A DNA stretch of 42,448 bases from an uncultured Atopobium sp. (GCA_937990665.1 CALKRF010000042.1:1-42448); one strand, 5' to 3'. Shown: positions 14,460 through 23,273, counted from the first letter of the stretch. Notes: generated by a model from the letters alone, not told the origin. Numbers and translations are program-made.

Positions 14460-17078
14460 TTAGTCCTCGTAGAAGCCTGGCTCGCGACCGTAGTAAGCAT
14501 CCAGGTAGAGCTCGCGAATCTCGGAGACAAGTGGGTAGCGTGGGTTTGCGCCAGTGCACTGGTCATCGAATGCCTGCTCGGACATCTCGTCAAGGGTATC
14601 GAGGAAGTACTTCTCATCTACGCCGTAGTCCTTGATGGTCTCCTTGACGCCGATGTATGCCTTGAGCTCCTCAATCTTCTTGACGAAGTTCTCAAAGACC
14701 TCACGGTCATCCTTGCCGGAAACGCCGCAGAAACGACCCGCCTCAGCGTAACGTGCGAGGGTGTGTGGGTGATCATACTGTGGGAAGGTACCCATCTTTG
14801 TTGGACGCTCAGCTGCGTTATAGCGCATAACGCGAGTAAGGATAACTGCATTTGCCCAACCGTGTGGAATGTGGTGGAATGCGCCCAGCTTGTGAGCCAT
14901 GGAGTGGTTAACACCAAGGAACGCATTAGCAAATGCAAGACCACCTAGGCAGGAAGCGTTTGCCATGTGATCGCGTGCCTCGACATCGTTTGGATTGTCA
15001 TAAGCACGTGGCAGGTACTCAAAGACCAGCTTCATGCCGCGAAGAGCCATGCCATCTGTGTAATCAGATGCCATCATGGAGACAAATGCTTCGAGGCAGT
15101 GAGTAAGAACGTCGATACCAGAAGCAGAGGTCAGGCCCTTAGGCTGGCTCATCATGTTGTCGGTATCAACAATTGCCATGTTAGGCAGCAACTCGTAGTC
15201 TGCAAGTGGGTACTTAACACCGTTGTCAGCATCAGTGATGATGGCAAATGGAGTTACCTCGGAACCAGTACCAGAAGAGGTTGGGATTGCAACGAAGAAT
15301 GCCTTGTTGCCCATCTTAGGATAGTTGTAGACACGCTTGCGGATATCCAAGAAGTCCGCTGCCATGTCCTCAAACTTCTCCTCTGGGTTCTCGTACATGG
15401 ACCACATAATCTTACCTGCGTCCATAGCAGAACCGCCGCCGATCGCGATGATGCAGTCTGGCTCGAAGGAGCGAATGCGAGCTACACCCTCAAGAGCGCA
15501 CTGAAGGGTTGGGTCTGGAGCAACATCCCAGAATGAAGAGTGGACGATGCCCAGGGAATCCAGAGTCTCCTCGATGGTCTTGGTGAAGCCACTCTTGTAT
15601 AGGAACTGGTCTGTGACAATGAAGACGCGCTTCTTGTTATAGACCTCTTTGAGCTCACGGAGAGCAAGAGGCATGCAGCCCCTCTTGAAGTAGACCTTCT
15701 CAGGTACACGAAGCCAAAGCATATTCTCTTGCCTCTCTGCAACAGACTTGTAGTTAAGCAGGTGCTGTGGGCCAACGTTGCCGGAAACGGAGTTGCCGCC
15801 CCAGCTGCCACAGCCAAGGGTTAGGGATGGAGCCATCTTAAAGTTGTAGAGGTCTCCAATACCACCCTGAGAGGAAGGAGTATTGATCAGGATACGGCAG
15901 GTCTTCATTGCCTCCTGATGCTTAGCAATCTTCTCTTTCTCGTTGATGTTGACGTAAAGAGAGCTGGTGTGACCGTAGCCGCCATCAGCAACAAGACGCT
16001 CTGCCTTAGCAATAGCCTCGTCAAAAGTCTTTGCTCGATACATACCAAGAACTGGAGAAAGTTTCTCGTGAGCCATCTCTTCTGAAGGCTCAACGGAGGT
16101 TACCTCACCAATAAGGACCTTGGTCTTCTCTGGAACATCAACACCAGCGGTCTTTGCAATGAAGTGAGCAGACTTACCAACAATACCTGCGTTAACAGCA
16201 CCGTTAACGATGACGGTCTTACGGACAGCGTCAAGCTCTTTGCCCTGGAGGAAGTAGCAGCCGCGATCAGCAAACTCCTTCTTAACCTGATCATATACGC
16301 TGTCAAGAACGGTAACGGACTGCTCGGAAGCGCAGATCATACCGTTGTCGAAGGTCTTGGAGTGAATGATGGAGCTAACTGCAAGCTTGATGTCTGCAGT
16401 ATCGTCGATGATAACAGGAGTGTTACCAGGTCCAACGCCCAGAGCTGGCTTACCAGAAGAGTAAGCTGCGTTAACCATACCTGGACCACCGGTTGCCAGG
16501 ATGATGTCAGCATTGCTCATGACTGCCGCAGTCATATCAATGGTAGGAGCTGGTACCCAGTCGATAATACCCTTGGGGCAGCCGGCCTTCTCGGCAGCAT
16601 CGCGAACAATACGAGCGGCGGCAATGGTGCACTCTTTTGCGCGTGGGTGTGGGGAAATAATAATGGCATTTCTTGTCTTCAGGGCAAGAAGCGTCTTAAA
16701 GATTGCGGTAGAAGTTGGGTTAGTAGTTGGAATAACTGCAGCTACGATACCCATTGGCTCGGCTACAACTCGATAACCTGCAGCTGGATCATCCTCTACA
16801 ACGCCACAGGTCTTCATGTCCTTGTACTTGTTGTAAATGTACTCTGCTGCGTAATGGTTCTTGATAACCTTGTCTTCCATTACACCCATGCCAGTTTCTT
16901 CAACTGCCATGCGAGCAAGAGGGATACGATTTTTCTCGGCCGCAAGAGCAGCTTCATAGAAAATCTTATCGACCTGCTCCTGAGTAAATGTTGCAAACTC
17001 TGCCTGTGCCTCACGCATCTCCTCGAGGCGCTTGAGCAAAGTATCAACATCCTCAATTTGAGTAGCCTTCTTTGCCAT
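14460..17078 (-). CDS. adhE: Bifunctional acetaldehyde-CoA/alcohol dehydrogenase
   Basis: Reduces acetyl-CoA to acetaldehyde and then ethanol with two NADH, regenerating NAD+ in fermentation. It forms cytosolic spirosome filaments in known members. It has 872 residues, the usual size. The N-terminal ALDH domain (about 1-440) has the catalytic Cys in GMICASEQS. The C-terminal iron-dependent ADH domain (about 455-865) has AIGGGSAMDAGKIMW, TSSGTGSEVTPFAII and the metal-binding His of NHSMAHKLGAFHHIPHG. An extended -10 promoter lies just upstream. It is followed by a GC-rich 3' UTR and a strong terminator. Confidence 0.98.
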   Translation of the reverse strand: MAKKATQIEDVDTLLKRLEEMREAQAEFATFTQEQVDKIFYEAALAAEKNRIPLARMAVEETGMGVMEDKVIKNHYAAEYIYNKYKDMKTCGVVEDDPAAGYRVVAEPMGIVAAVIPTTNPTSTAIFKTLLALKTRNAIIISPHPRAKECTIAAARIVRDAAEKAGCPKGIIDWVPAPTIDMTAAVMSNADIILATGGPGMVNAAYSSGKPALGVGPGNTPVIIDDTADIKLAVSSIIHSKTFDNGMICASEQSVTVLDSVYDQVKKEFADRGCYFLQGKELDAVRKTVIVNGAVNAGIVGKSAHFIAKTAGVDVPEKTKVLIGEVTSVEPSEEMAHEKLSPVLGMYRAKTFDEAIAKAERLVADGGYGHTSSLYVNINEKEKIAKHQEAMKTCRILINTPSSQGGIGDLYNFKMAPSLTLGCGSWGGNSVSGNVGPQHLLNYKSVAERQENMLWLRVPEKVYFKRGCMPLALRELKEVYNKKRVFIVTDQFLYKSGFTKTIEETLDSLGIVHSSFWDVAPDPTLQCALEGVARIRSFEPDCIIAIGGGSAMDAGKIMWSMYENPEEKFEDMAADFLDIRKRVYNYPKMGNKAFFVAIPTSSGTGSEVTPFAIITDADNGVKYPLADYELLPNMAIVDTDNMMSQPKGLTSASGIDVLTHCLEAFVSMMASDYTDGMALRGMKLVFEYLPRAYDNPNDVEARDHMANASCLGGLAFANAFLGVNHSMAHKLGAFHHIPHGWANAVILTRVMRYNAAERPTKMGTFPQYDHPHTLARYAEAGRFCGVSGKDDREVFENFVKKIEELKAYIGVKETIKDYGVDEKYFLDTLDEMSEQAFDDQCTGANPRYPLVSEIRELYLDAYYGREPGFYED

Positions 17079-17111
17079 AAAATCCCCTTCTGTTTAGGAA
17101 CATTAATTCAA

Positions 17112-17120
17112 ATTATACCA
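17112..17120 (-). promoter_or_regulatory. Extended -10 promoter of adhE
   Basis: On the minus strand TGGTATAAT fits the extended -10 consensus TGnTATAAT exactly; no clear -35 is seen. It lies 33 bases before the adhE ATG. I found no convincing Rex operator beside it. Confidence 0.6.
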
Positions 17121-17145
17121 AGGTCTGCTAAACAAGTGCTTACCG

Positions 17146-17952
17146 TTAACCGAGTCTCTCAAAATTTATAATCTGCGTTCTGGCGTCTTCATCCGTTGCT
17201 GTAAATCTATGCCATTCACCTGGCGATTCTTTCCACGTGTAATCCACGTACGGGCCAAATCCACCCACCAATTGCGACGTTGCGCGCGCAAAGCTTGGAT
17301 CCGCTTTGAGGCCCGGATAGCGCACCGCCTCGACGCGCGGATGGCACGCCAGATACGCGGCAACCACCTGCGCCGCGTCGCTCGCCGCGTGGCGAGAAAC
17401 CCGTGCACTCGCCTGCTTTTCCGCTCCCGTGGCAGCTACCGTCACGTCCTCTGCAGGACACGCCTTGGCTTCAACCGCCTCTGCTACCCACGGTATACAG
17501 CACTTCCGCATGCACACGACAACATATCCCGGCACCCGAGCATCCGCGGCCATCGCAAGTTCTGCTCCTAAGCGACACGCAGGACTAAACTCGGCGCCAA
17601 TCGCACGCACATCTGCCACAAGCAGCTCCCCCGCCACGGCTCTGCCCTTGATGTCGCATACCTCAACAGGCACGCCAGAAAGCGGCTCCACGACGCTTGC
17701 TCCGCCCGCAATCAGTGTGGCGAGAAATTCGTCTACAAATGAAACAGGGACAAGCCGCGCACGGCCTGCCCCTGTCGTTTTTACGTATTCAGCTACAACC
17801 TCGGTTGCGGTTTGCATCACATCGCTTGCGGTCTGCATGACGTCGTTTGCGGTTTGCGGAACGTCAACAGCTCCGCCGCTGTTCTCGCCAGCCGCAGCGC
17901 TACCCGTAACCCGTACTTTGTCTGAAGCCTGTTTAACCAACGCGCTCAGCAT
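17146..17952 (-). CDS. Shrunken Cys/Met-metabolism PLP-enzyme-like protein lacking the PLP lysine
   Basis: A 268-residue protein, about two thirds of the length of cystathionine gamma-synthase relatives. Residues 87-150 align by eye with the family core. VVEPLSGVPVEVCDI matches the FESPTNPLLEVVDI type. D114 of LLVADVR matches the Asp that contacts the pyridine N. GAELAMAADARVPG matches GADLVLHSCTKYLNG, with Arg139 at the catalytic Lys. Residues 187-240 match the C-terminal domain (VVAAYLACHPRVEAVRYPGLK, in parts, then GGFGPYVDY). The N-terminal 130 or so residues of normal enzymes are absent, replaced by a repeat-bearing stretch. It is notably GC-rich. The ATG at 17952 overlaps thrS by 20 bases and has no good ribosome binding site. 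It is either a pseudoenzyme or a decaying gene. Confidence 0.65.
   Translation of the reverse strand: MLSALVKQASDKVRVTGSAAAGENSGGAVDVPQTANDVMQTASDVMQTATEVVAEYVKTTGAGRARLVPVSFVDEFLATLIAGGASVVEPLSGVPVEVCDIKGRAVAGELLVADVRAIGAEFSPACRLGAELAMAADARVPGYVVVCMRKCCIPWVAEAVEAKACPAEDVTVAATGAEKQASARVSRHAASDAAQVVAAYLACHPRVEAVRYPGLKADPSFARATSQLVGGFGPYVDYTWKESPGEWHRFTATDEDARTQIINFERLG
17803..17865 (-). repeat. Three 21-bp tandem repeats encoding TA(N/S/T)(D/E)V-type units
   Basis: Units 17803-17823, 17824-17844 and 17845-17865 are similar and in frame. They add a 7-residue repeat (consensus QTASDVM) to the N-terminal part of the PLP-enzyme-like protein. Confidence 0.85.
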
Positions 17953-19699
17953 TCTCTTTGACAACCTGAGCAATGAACTCGTCAAGCTCTGCGGTGTGAG
18001 TCTCGTTGGAGCGGTCGCGGACAGAGATGTTTCCTGCCTCAACCTCCTGCTCACCAAGGATGAGCATGTAAGGAACACGGTCAAGTGAGCGAGCCTCACG
18101 GATCTTATAGCCGATCTTCTCGTCACGGTCGTCAACCTTAACGCGAATACCAGCAGCTGCGAGCTTCTCGGCAACCTCATGAGCATAAGGACGAGACTTC
18201 TCGGAAACGGGAAGAACCTTGACCTGGCATGGGCTCAGCCAGACAGGGAACTTGCCTTCGTAGTTCTCGGTCAGAATACCAATAAAGCGCTCGAAGGAAC
18301 CAAAACCAGCGCGGTGAATCATAATTGGCTGCTTCTTGGTACCGTCGGAGTCAATGTACTCGAGCTGGAAGTTGTGAGGCAGCTGGAAGTCAAGCTGGAT
18401 GGTACCGCACTGCCAAGAGCGACCAAGGCAGTCGGTCAGATGGAAGTCAATCTTAGGACCGTAGAACGCACCGTCGCCTTCGTTGACAACGTACTCAATG
18501 CCCATAGACTCAAGTGCATCGCGCAGGCCCTGCTCAGCACGCTCCCAATCCTCGTCAGAACCCATAGAATCCTCTGGGCGCGTAGAAAGCTCAACGCGGT
18601 ATGGGAAGCCAAACTGTGCATAGTATGCGGTAATGAGGTGAGACGCATCCGTGACCTGCTCAGTAATCTGATCAGGGCGGATAAAGAGGTGTGCATCGTC
18701 CTGAGTAAACTCACGGACACGGAACAGACCGTGCAGAGCACCCTTCATCTCATAACGGTGATCAAGACCAGCCTCAGCCAGTTTCATAGGAAGATCCCTA
18801 TAAGAACGTGGCTTAGACTTGTAAATCAAGCATGCACCAGGGCAGTTCATAGGCTTAATGGCAAAGTCCTCTTCATCTACCGTGGTGGTGTACATATTCT
18901 CTTTGTAGTGGTCCCAGTGACCAGAAGTCTCCCAAAGGGAACGCGAGAGGATCAGTGGGGTCTGAACCTCCTGATAACCAAAGCGAGCCTGCATCTCATG
19001 CCAGTAATCGGTCAGAGCGTTGCGCAGAGCCATGCCGTTTGGAAGCCAGAATGGAGAGCCTGGGCCAAAGTCGGACATCATGAAGAGCTCCATCTCACGA
19101 CCAATCTTTCTATGGTCGCGCTTCTCGGCCTCTTCAATCATCTTGAGGTACTGAGCAAGCTCCTCTTTGGAACCAAAGGCAACACCATAAATTCTGGTGA
19201 GCATCTTGTTGTTCTTATCGGCCTTCCAATAGGCGCCAGAAATGCTGGTCAGCTTGAAAGCCTTAACACCCTTGGTGTAGAGCATGTGAGGGCCAACGCA
19301 CATGTCAACGTATTCACCCTGCTTGTAGAAGGTGATGTGTGCGTCAGGAGCAAGATCACCAATGTGCTCAACCTTGTAAGACTCGCCGCGCTCCTTCATG
19401 TAAGCAATAGCCTCATCACGAGGAAGCTCAAACGTCTCAATCTTAAGGTTCTCTTTGACAATCTTCTTCATCTCAGCTTCAATAGCTGGGAAATCGTCCT
19501 CGTTAACCTTGGTATCTCCAAGATCAACGTCATAGTAGAAACCATTTTCGGTTGCTGGACCATAGGCAAACTGTGCGTGAGGATACAGACGCTTCAAAGC
19601 CTGAGCAAGCAGGTGAGCTGCATCGTGGCGAATAACCTCAAGCTCTTCAGCTGGATTGTTAATCTCGCCAACATGGCCGTCGTTATATAAAACCTTCAT
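17933..19699 (-). CDS. thrS: Threonyl-tRNA synthetase without TGS domain
   Basis: Charges tRNA-Thr. It has 588 residues, against about 640 in E. coli. Only 22 residues precede VIRHDAAHLLAQAL, the start of the editing domain, so the N-terminal TGS domain is missing. An in-frame TGA stands 9 codons upstream of the ATG, so no hidden extension exists. The editing domain has the HxxxH of RHDAAH and the YVDMCVGPH motif. The catalytic core has the zinc ligands Cys (MNCPG), His (QDDAHLF) and His (MIHRAGFG). The anticodon-binding domain is complete (VDDRDEKIGYKIREA). GAGGGG precedes the start. I see no T-box in the leader. Confidence 0.96.
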   Translation of the reverse strand: MKVLYNDGHVGEINNPAEELEVIRHDAAHLLAQALKRLYPHAQFAYGPATENGFYYDVDLGDTKVNEDDFPAIEAEMKKIVKENLKIETFELPRDEAIAYMKERGESYKVEHIGDLAPDAHITFYKQGEYVDMCVGPHMLYTKGVKAFKLTSISGAYWKADKNNKMLTRIYGVAFGSKEELAQYLKMIEEAEKRDHRKIGREMELFMMSDFGPGSPFWLPNGMALRNALTDYWHEMQARFGYQEVQTPLILSRSLWETSGHWDHYKENMYTTTVDEEDFAIKPMNCPGACLIYKSKPRSYRDLPMKLAEAGLDHRYEMKGALHGLFRVREFTQDDAHLFIRPDQITEQVTDASHLITAYYAQFGFPYRVELSTRPEDSMGSDEDWERAEQGLRDALESMGIEYVVNEGDGAFYGPKIDFHLTDCLGRSWQCGTIQLDFQLPHNFQLEYIDSDGTKKQPIMIHRAGFGSFERFIGILTENYEGKFPVWLSPCQVKVLPVSEKSRPYAHEVAEKLAAAGIRVKVDDRDEKIGYKIREARSLDRVPYMLILGEQEVEAGNISVRDRSNETHTAELDEFIAQVVKENAERVG

Positions 19700-19739
19700 G
19701 TAAAACCCCTCAGAGGTAGATACTCATAGAAACAGGCGC

Positions 19740-19780
19740 GGCGTCTACTCTGCTCACATAGGAGCTTAGGAGCAGACGCC
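19740..19780 (-). other. Leader hairpin upstream of thrS
   Basis: A 7-bp stem (19740-19746 with 19774-19780) continues as a 4-bp stem (19752-19755 with 19770-19773) after a 5-base bulge. It lies between the zinc-ribbon gene and thrS. The run of T after it is weak, so it may be a poor terminator or a regulatory hairpin of the thrS leader. Confidence 0.35.
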
Positions 19781-19836
19781 TACATAGTCTCTGTTGTAAA
19801 ACACCAGATTGCCATCATAAAGAACAAAACCAAACG

Positions 19837-20268
19837 TTATTGAATGCGAGTACGGCAGTAAGGGCAAACCTTCCAGTCTGCGTTCAGTGGACGATGGCAT
19901 GTTGGGCAAACGTTTCTAACCTGCGTATTGCAGATTGGGCACACGATAAAATCGCGGTCGATTGGAGCGGAGCACTTAGGGCAAATGCCGTAGTGAGACA
20001 GCTGGTGCTCACGAAGGGCAATATCCAAGTCCTGCTCCTCACGGTCAATGAGGTAGCTGCTTGGACGCAAAATAACGTATGCAAGCAGACCAACAACAGG
20101 AACAACAGAAATGACTGCCCACATCCACCAAGGCTCTGCGCCACGACGCTGAGCATCGCGAATAACGTAGATGATAGAAAGGATATAAAGCATTACGACG
20201 CAAATAACCATGAGGTAAATAACCATACGTACCTCAGGTGTAATAATCTGATCAAGAATCTCCTGCAT
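19837..20268 (-). CDS. Membrane protein with PLDc_N-like segment and double zinc ribbon
   Basis: A 143-residue protein of unknown function. Two hydrophobic helices (about 14-35 and 48-70) flank YVIRDAQRRGAEPWWMWAVI, which resembles the short phospholipase D N-terminal membrane module (PLDc_N). After a Glu/Asp-rich linker come four CxxC pairs: CPKC and CPIC, then CPTC and CPYC, giving two zinc ribbons on the cytosolic side. The frame extends 20 codons upstream, but AAGGGG supports the ATG at 20268. It stands between folC and thrS on the same strand. It could be a membrane-bound scaffold or regulator; no function can be assigned. Confidence 0.8.
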   Translation of the reverse strand: MQEILDQIITPEVRMVIYLMVICVVMLYILSIIYVIRDAQRRGAEPWWMWAVISVVPVVGLLAYVILRPSSYLIDREEQDLDIALREHQLSHYGICPKCSAPIDRDFIVCPICNTQVRNVCPTCHRPLNADWKVCPYCRTRIQ

Positions 20269-20354
20269 CTGACAGCCCCTTCTGCTGGCTTTTTGTTCTC
20301 TCCTAAATCGTACGACAAACCGCCTCAAAATGGAGCGAAATGTCGCAGATAAAT

Positions 20355-21779
20355 TTATTTTACCAAAGCATCACTAAAATGTGCAGCAACCTCGCCAGCA
20401 AGTGAAATTGTTCCACATGCTACAAAGCCCTTCTCGCGCAAGGCGTCCACTGCCTCGGGGACGCTTCTGTAAACCGCCACCACATTGGCGCCGCAGGCTT
20501 TGTACAGCTCAGCAAGCTCATCTGCATCCATGGCACGATCGTTGCCTGTCTGGGTTACCGCTACCTCAGGGAACTCATTGGCGAGAAGTTCTGCGATACC
20601 CTTAACATCTTTATCTGCAAAAACAGCCGTCAAAAGCATGGGTCGGTTAGCAACTTCTGGCTCAATTGAGCGAATAGCAGTTAAGAACGTCTCGATTGAC
20701 TGGGGGTTGTGAGCCGCGTCGATAAGCACTAAAGGCTTAGGCTGAAGCAGCTGGAACCTGCCAGGTGTAGGGCACCTGGTTGTGGAGAAAAACGCTTTCT
20801 CTGCATCAAGCGGACGGCCAAGAAAATCCTCGGCCAAGCAGGTTGCCAGGGCAATGTTTGCTGCCTGATAGCTTGGTTTAAGTGCAGCAAGATCCTCGTA
20901 AGTTGCACGCGGTGTTACAACCGTAAGCTCAAGAGGAAAACCAATGCTCTTAGGCTTTTTGGTAATGAAGAAGTGAGCGTGAGGTAGCTCTGGATGGTCA
21001 GTAGCCTTACCAGCAGAAACTTCTCCTTCAACATCCTCAGGCTTGTCAGCTACAAGAAGAGTTGGAACAACGCCTGCAGAAGCTGCCTGGGACAAGAATA
21101 CGTCTTGGACGCTCTGGGGAGTTGTCGTTCCCACTCCAAGAACGCAGGTACGACCAGGCTTGATGATGGCGGCCTTCTCGCCAGCAATAGCCTCTAGGGT
21201 ATCGCCTAGGATGCGCGTGTGATCCAGGCCAACGCCCGTGATGGCAACGGAGGTGATGTTTTGAGCAGCGCTTGTTGCATCCCACCTGCCGCCCATACCG
21301 CACTCAAGTACGCAGGCATCAATCTCTGCCTCGGCAAAGACCACTAGAGCCGCGACCGTAAGCAGGTCAAACTCGGTGATGTCATAAGGACGCTCGCCCA
21401 AGGCGGCGCGCTGAGCGTTGACGCGCTCCCCTGCTACTTGAGCTGCAGAGACACCGTGAGCAAAGGCAACCTCAGAGACGGGCGTGCCGTTAATCTCCAT
21501 GCGCTCGGTATAGCTGATGAGCTCAGGAGACGTGTACAGAGCGGTCTTGAGACCCTCTCCCTTGAGCAGGGCTGCAGTGTATCTGGAGGTAGACGTTTTG
21601 CCGTTGGTACCTGCAATCTGGACGCTCTTAAAGCAGAGATCAGGATTGCCCAGCTCTTTGAGCATGTCTTCTACGCTCTCCAGCAGGGGTTGAATACCAA
21701 ACTTCTTTGTATCGTGAAGCACCTTTAAAGACTGCTCGTAGCTCAGCTCAGGTACAGAAAAAGGAACAGAATAACTCAT
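20355..21779 (-). CDS. folC: Folylpolyglutamate synthase / dihydrofolate synthase
   Basis: Adds glutamate to folates (and possibly to dihydropteroate) using ATP, which retains the cofactor in the cell. It has about 474 residues. The P-loop is IAGTNGKTSTSRY. Mur-ligase-family motifs include ECGMGGRWDATSA, TGVGLDHTRILGDTLEAIA, GEKAAIIKPG and LIDAAHNPQS. The ATG at 21788 is 1 base from a GAGG, while the ATG at 21779 is about 10 bases from it, so I prefer the latter. It is last in the fhs-fchA-folD-folE-folC operon, about 15 bases after folE. FolP and FolB/K are not in the window. Confidence 0.95.
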   Translation of the reverse strand: MSYSVPFSVPELSYEQSLKVLHDTKKFGIQPLLESVEDMLKELGNPDLCFKSVQIAGTNGKTSTSRYTAALLKGEGLKTALYTSPELISYTERMEINGTPVSEVAFAHGVSAAQVAGERVNAQRAALGERPYDITEFDLLTVAALVVFAEAEIDACVLECGMGGRWDATSAAQNITSVAITGVGLDHTRILGDTLEAIAGEKAAIIKPGRTCVLGVGTTTPQSVQDVFLSQAASAGVVPTLLVADKPEDVEGEVSAGKATDHPELPHAHFFITKKPKSIGFPLELTVVTPRATYEDLAALKPSYQAANIALATCLAEDFLGRPLDAEKAFFSTTRCPTPGRFQLLQPKPLVLIDAAHNPQSIETFLTAIRSIEPEVANRPMLLTAVFADKDVKGIAELLANEFPEVAVTQTGNDRAMDADELAELYKACGANVVAVYRSVPEAVDALREKGFVACGTISLAGEVAAHFSDALVK

Positions 21780-21793
21780 TGCGTACATACCTC

Positions 21794-22381
21794 TTATAGA
21801 CCAAGCAGACGCATAGCCTCTGCACGGGTTTTCTCGTTAGTTTTAAAAATGCCACGAACCGCAGACGTGGTGGTCAAAGCACCCGATGCCCTAATACCGC
21901 GCATGCTCATGCACGTATGCTCAGCCTCCATAACCACCAAAACGCCCAAGGGATCAAGCTCTTCTACCATAGCGTCAGCAATCTGGCCCGTTAAACGCTC
22001 TTGTACCTGCAGACGGCGAGAATATCCGCTGACGCAGCGAGCAATCTTGGAAAGGCCGGTAATGCGACCATTTTGCGGGATGTAGCAGACATGTGCTTTG
22101 CCCACAAAGGGCAGAATGTGATGCTCGCAGGTAGACGAGAAAGGAATGTCACGGACAATAACCATCTCTTTATTGCCCTCTTCATGGAACTGTTTGCGCA
22201 GGTGAGCTGCAGGGTTTTCCTGCATACCACCAAAGAGCTCTACACAAGCGCGAGCAACACGGTCTGGCGTATCAAGCAGACCTTCTCGCTCTGGATTCTC
22301 ACCAATAGCAAGTAAAAACTCCTTGACCGCGGCTTTTACGCGCTCTTGGTCAAGCTCTTTATAGTTATTTTCTGCTGCCAT
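21794..22381 (-). CDS. folE: GTP cyclohydrolase I
   Basis: Converts GTP to dihydroneopterin triphosphate, the first step of tetrahydrofolate synthesis. The 195 residues are of normal length for the type IA enzyme. Visible are TPDRVARACVELFGGM, the zinc site STCEHHILPFVGKAHV with its Cys and His pair, GLSKIARCVSGYSRRLQVQERL (in parts), and the second Cys in EHTCMSMRG. It is 20 bases downstream of folD in the folate operon. Confidence 0.98.
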   Translation of the reverse strand: MAAENNYKELDQERVKAAVKEFLLAIGENPEREGLLDTPDRVARACVELFGGMQENPAAHLRKQFHEEGNKEMVIVRDIPFSSTCEHHILPFVGKAHVCYIPQNGRITGLSKIARCVSGYSRRLQVQERLTGQIADAMVEELDPLGVLVVMEAEHTCMSMRGIRASGALTTTSAVRGIFKTNEKTRAEAMRLLGL

Positions 22382-22402
22382 GAGGCAACCTACCTTTCAC
22401 TC

Positions 22403-23272
22403 TTATGCAAGCGTTCTTTGAGCTGCGGCAACAACATGGCGAGCAAGAATTGCCGTTGTCACGCTTCCTACACCGCCAGGAACAGGAGTATAAGCACTTA
22501 CCAGAGGAGCTACCTGCTCTGTATTAACATCGCCAACAAGCTTTTGAGTTGCCTCATCCCAGTTAATACCTACGTCAATGATGGTTTGTCCAGCTCTTAC
22601 GAAGTCAGCCCCAATAAGGTGCGCACGACCTGCAGCCACAACCACAACATCTGCCTGCTTAAGCGTAGCAGCAAGGTCTTTAGTTTTGCTGTGACACACC
22701 GTAACCGTGGCGTTTCTTGCGCTTAAAAGCGCAGCAACTGGACGACCAATAACGTTTGAGCGACCAACAACTGCAACAGACGCTCCCTCAAGGGGTACCT
22801 GGTAAAAATCGAGAAGCGCCAGAACTGCCTCTGCAGTACAAGGTCCCAGAGCACCAGGAGTTCCACAAAGTGTTGCCAGCAGCATGGAATCAGTTGCGCA
22901 ATCAACATCTTTTTCTGGGACTAGATGCTGAAGCGCTTCATGCTCGTCAATTCCAGCAGGAAAAGGACGCATAGGCAGACAACCATGCACCAATACATCG
23001 GCGGAAACCTGATCAAACGTAGCATTTACCTGCTCTTGTGTAGCGTCTTCTGGAAGCTCAATGGTCTCAACTTCAAAGCCTACCTTCTCTGCACGCGTAT
23101 AAGCCGCGCGCTCATAGGTAAGGTCATCGCTTTTCTGCCCTATACGAACAATAACCAGTTTAGGAGTTACGCCTTGTACGTGAAGTTCCTGGACCTCAGC
23201 AGCAAGTTTTTCAGTTATTGCTTTAGCAACAGGAGCGCCACGAAGCTCCTGCGACATAATTTCTGAGCTCAT
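22403..23272 (-). CDS. folD: Methylene-THF dehydrogenase / methenyl-THF cyclohydrolase
   Basis: Interconverts methylene-, methenyl- and 10-formyl-tetrahydrofolate with NADP(H). It has 289 residues with normal N- and C-terminal domains. The substrate-side segment VHGCLPMRPF replaces the usual VQLPLP, GPCTAEAVLALL is the conserved loop, and the Rossmann signature is VAVVGRSNVIGRPVAALL. PVPGGVGSVTTAIL closes it. The catalytic region RAAYTRAEKVGFEVE has Arg where many FolDs have the YxxxK lysine context, so the motif here is diverged (YTRAE). AGGAGG precedes the ATG. The gene begins 1 base after fchA ends. Confidence 0.94.
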   Translation of the reverse strand: MSSEIMSQELRGAPVAKAITEKLAAEVQELHVQGVTPKLVIVRIGQKSDDLTYERAAYTRAEKVGFEVETIELPEDATQEQVNATFDQVSADVLVHGCLPMRPFPAGIDEHEALQHLVPEKDVDCATDSMLLATLCGTPGALGPCTAEAVLALLDFYQVPLEGASVAVVGRSNVIGRPVAALLSARNATVTVCHSKTKDLAATLKQADVVVVAAGRAHLIGADFVRAGQTIIDVGINWDEATQKLVGDVNTEQVAPLVSAYTPVPGGVGSVTTAILARHVVAAAQRTLA

Positions 23273-23273
23273 G

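Noticed and set aside
14237..14635. 132-codon open frame covering the adhE end
   Set aside because: Crosses the adhE terminator and 3' end, has no ribosome binding site and a composition set by the GC-rich island.
16164..17171. 335-codon open frame antisense to adhE
   Set aside because: Shadow of adhE with no ribosome binding site; the product has no domain.
18179..19690. 503-codon open frame antisense to thrS
   Set aside because: Shadow of thrS; no start signal and low-quality composition.
19700..19836. T-box riboswitch before thrS
   Set aside because: No TGGNACCGCG-type T-box sequence and no specifier loop found; only a plain hairpin is present.
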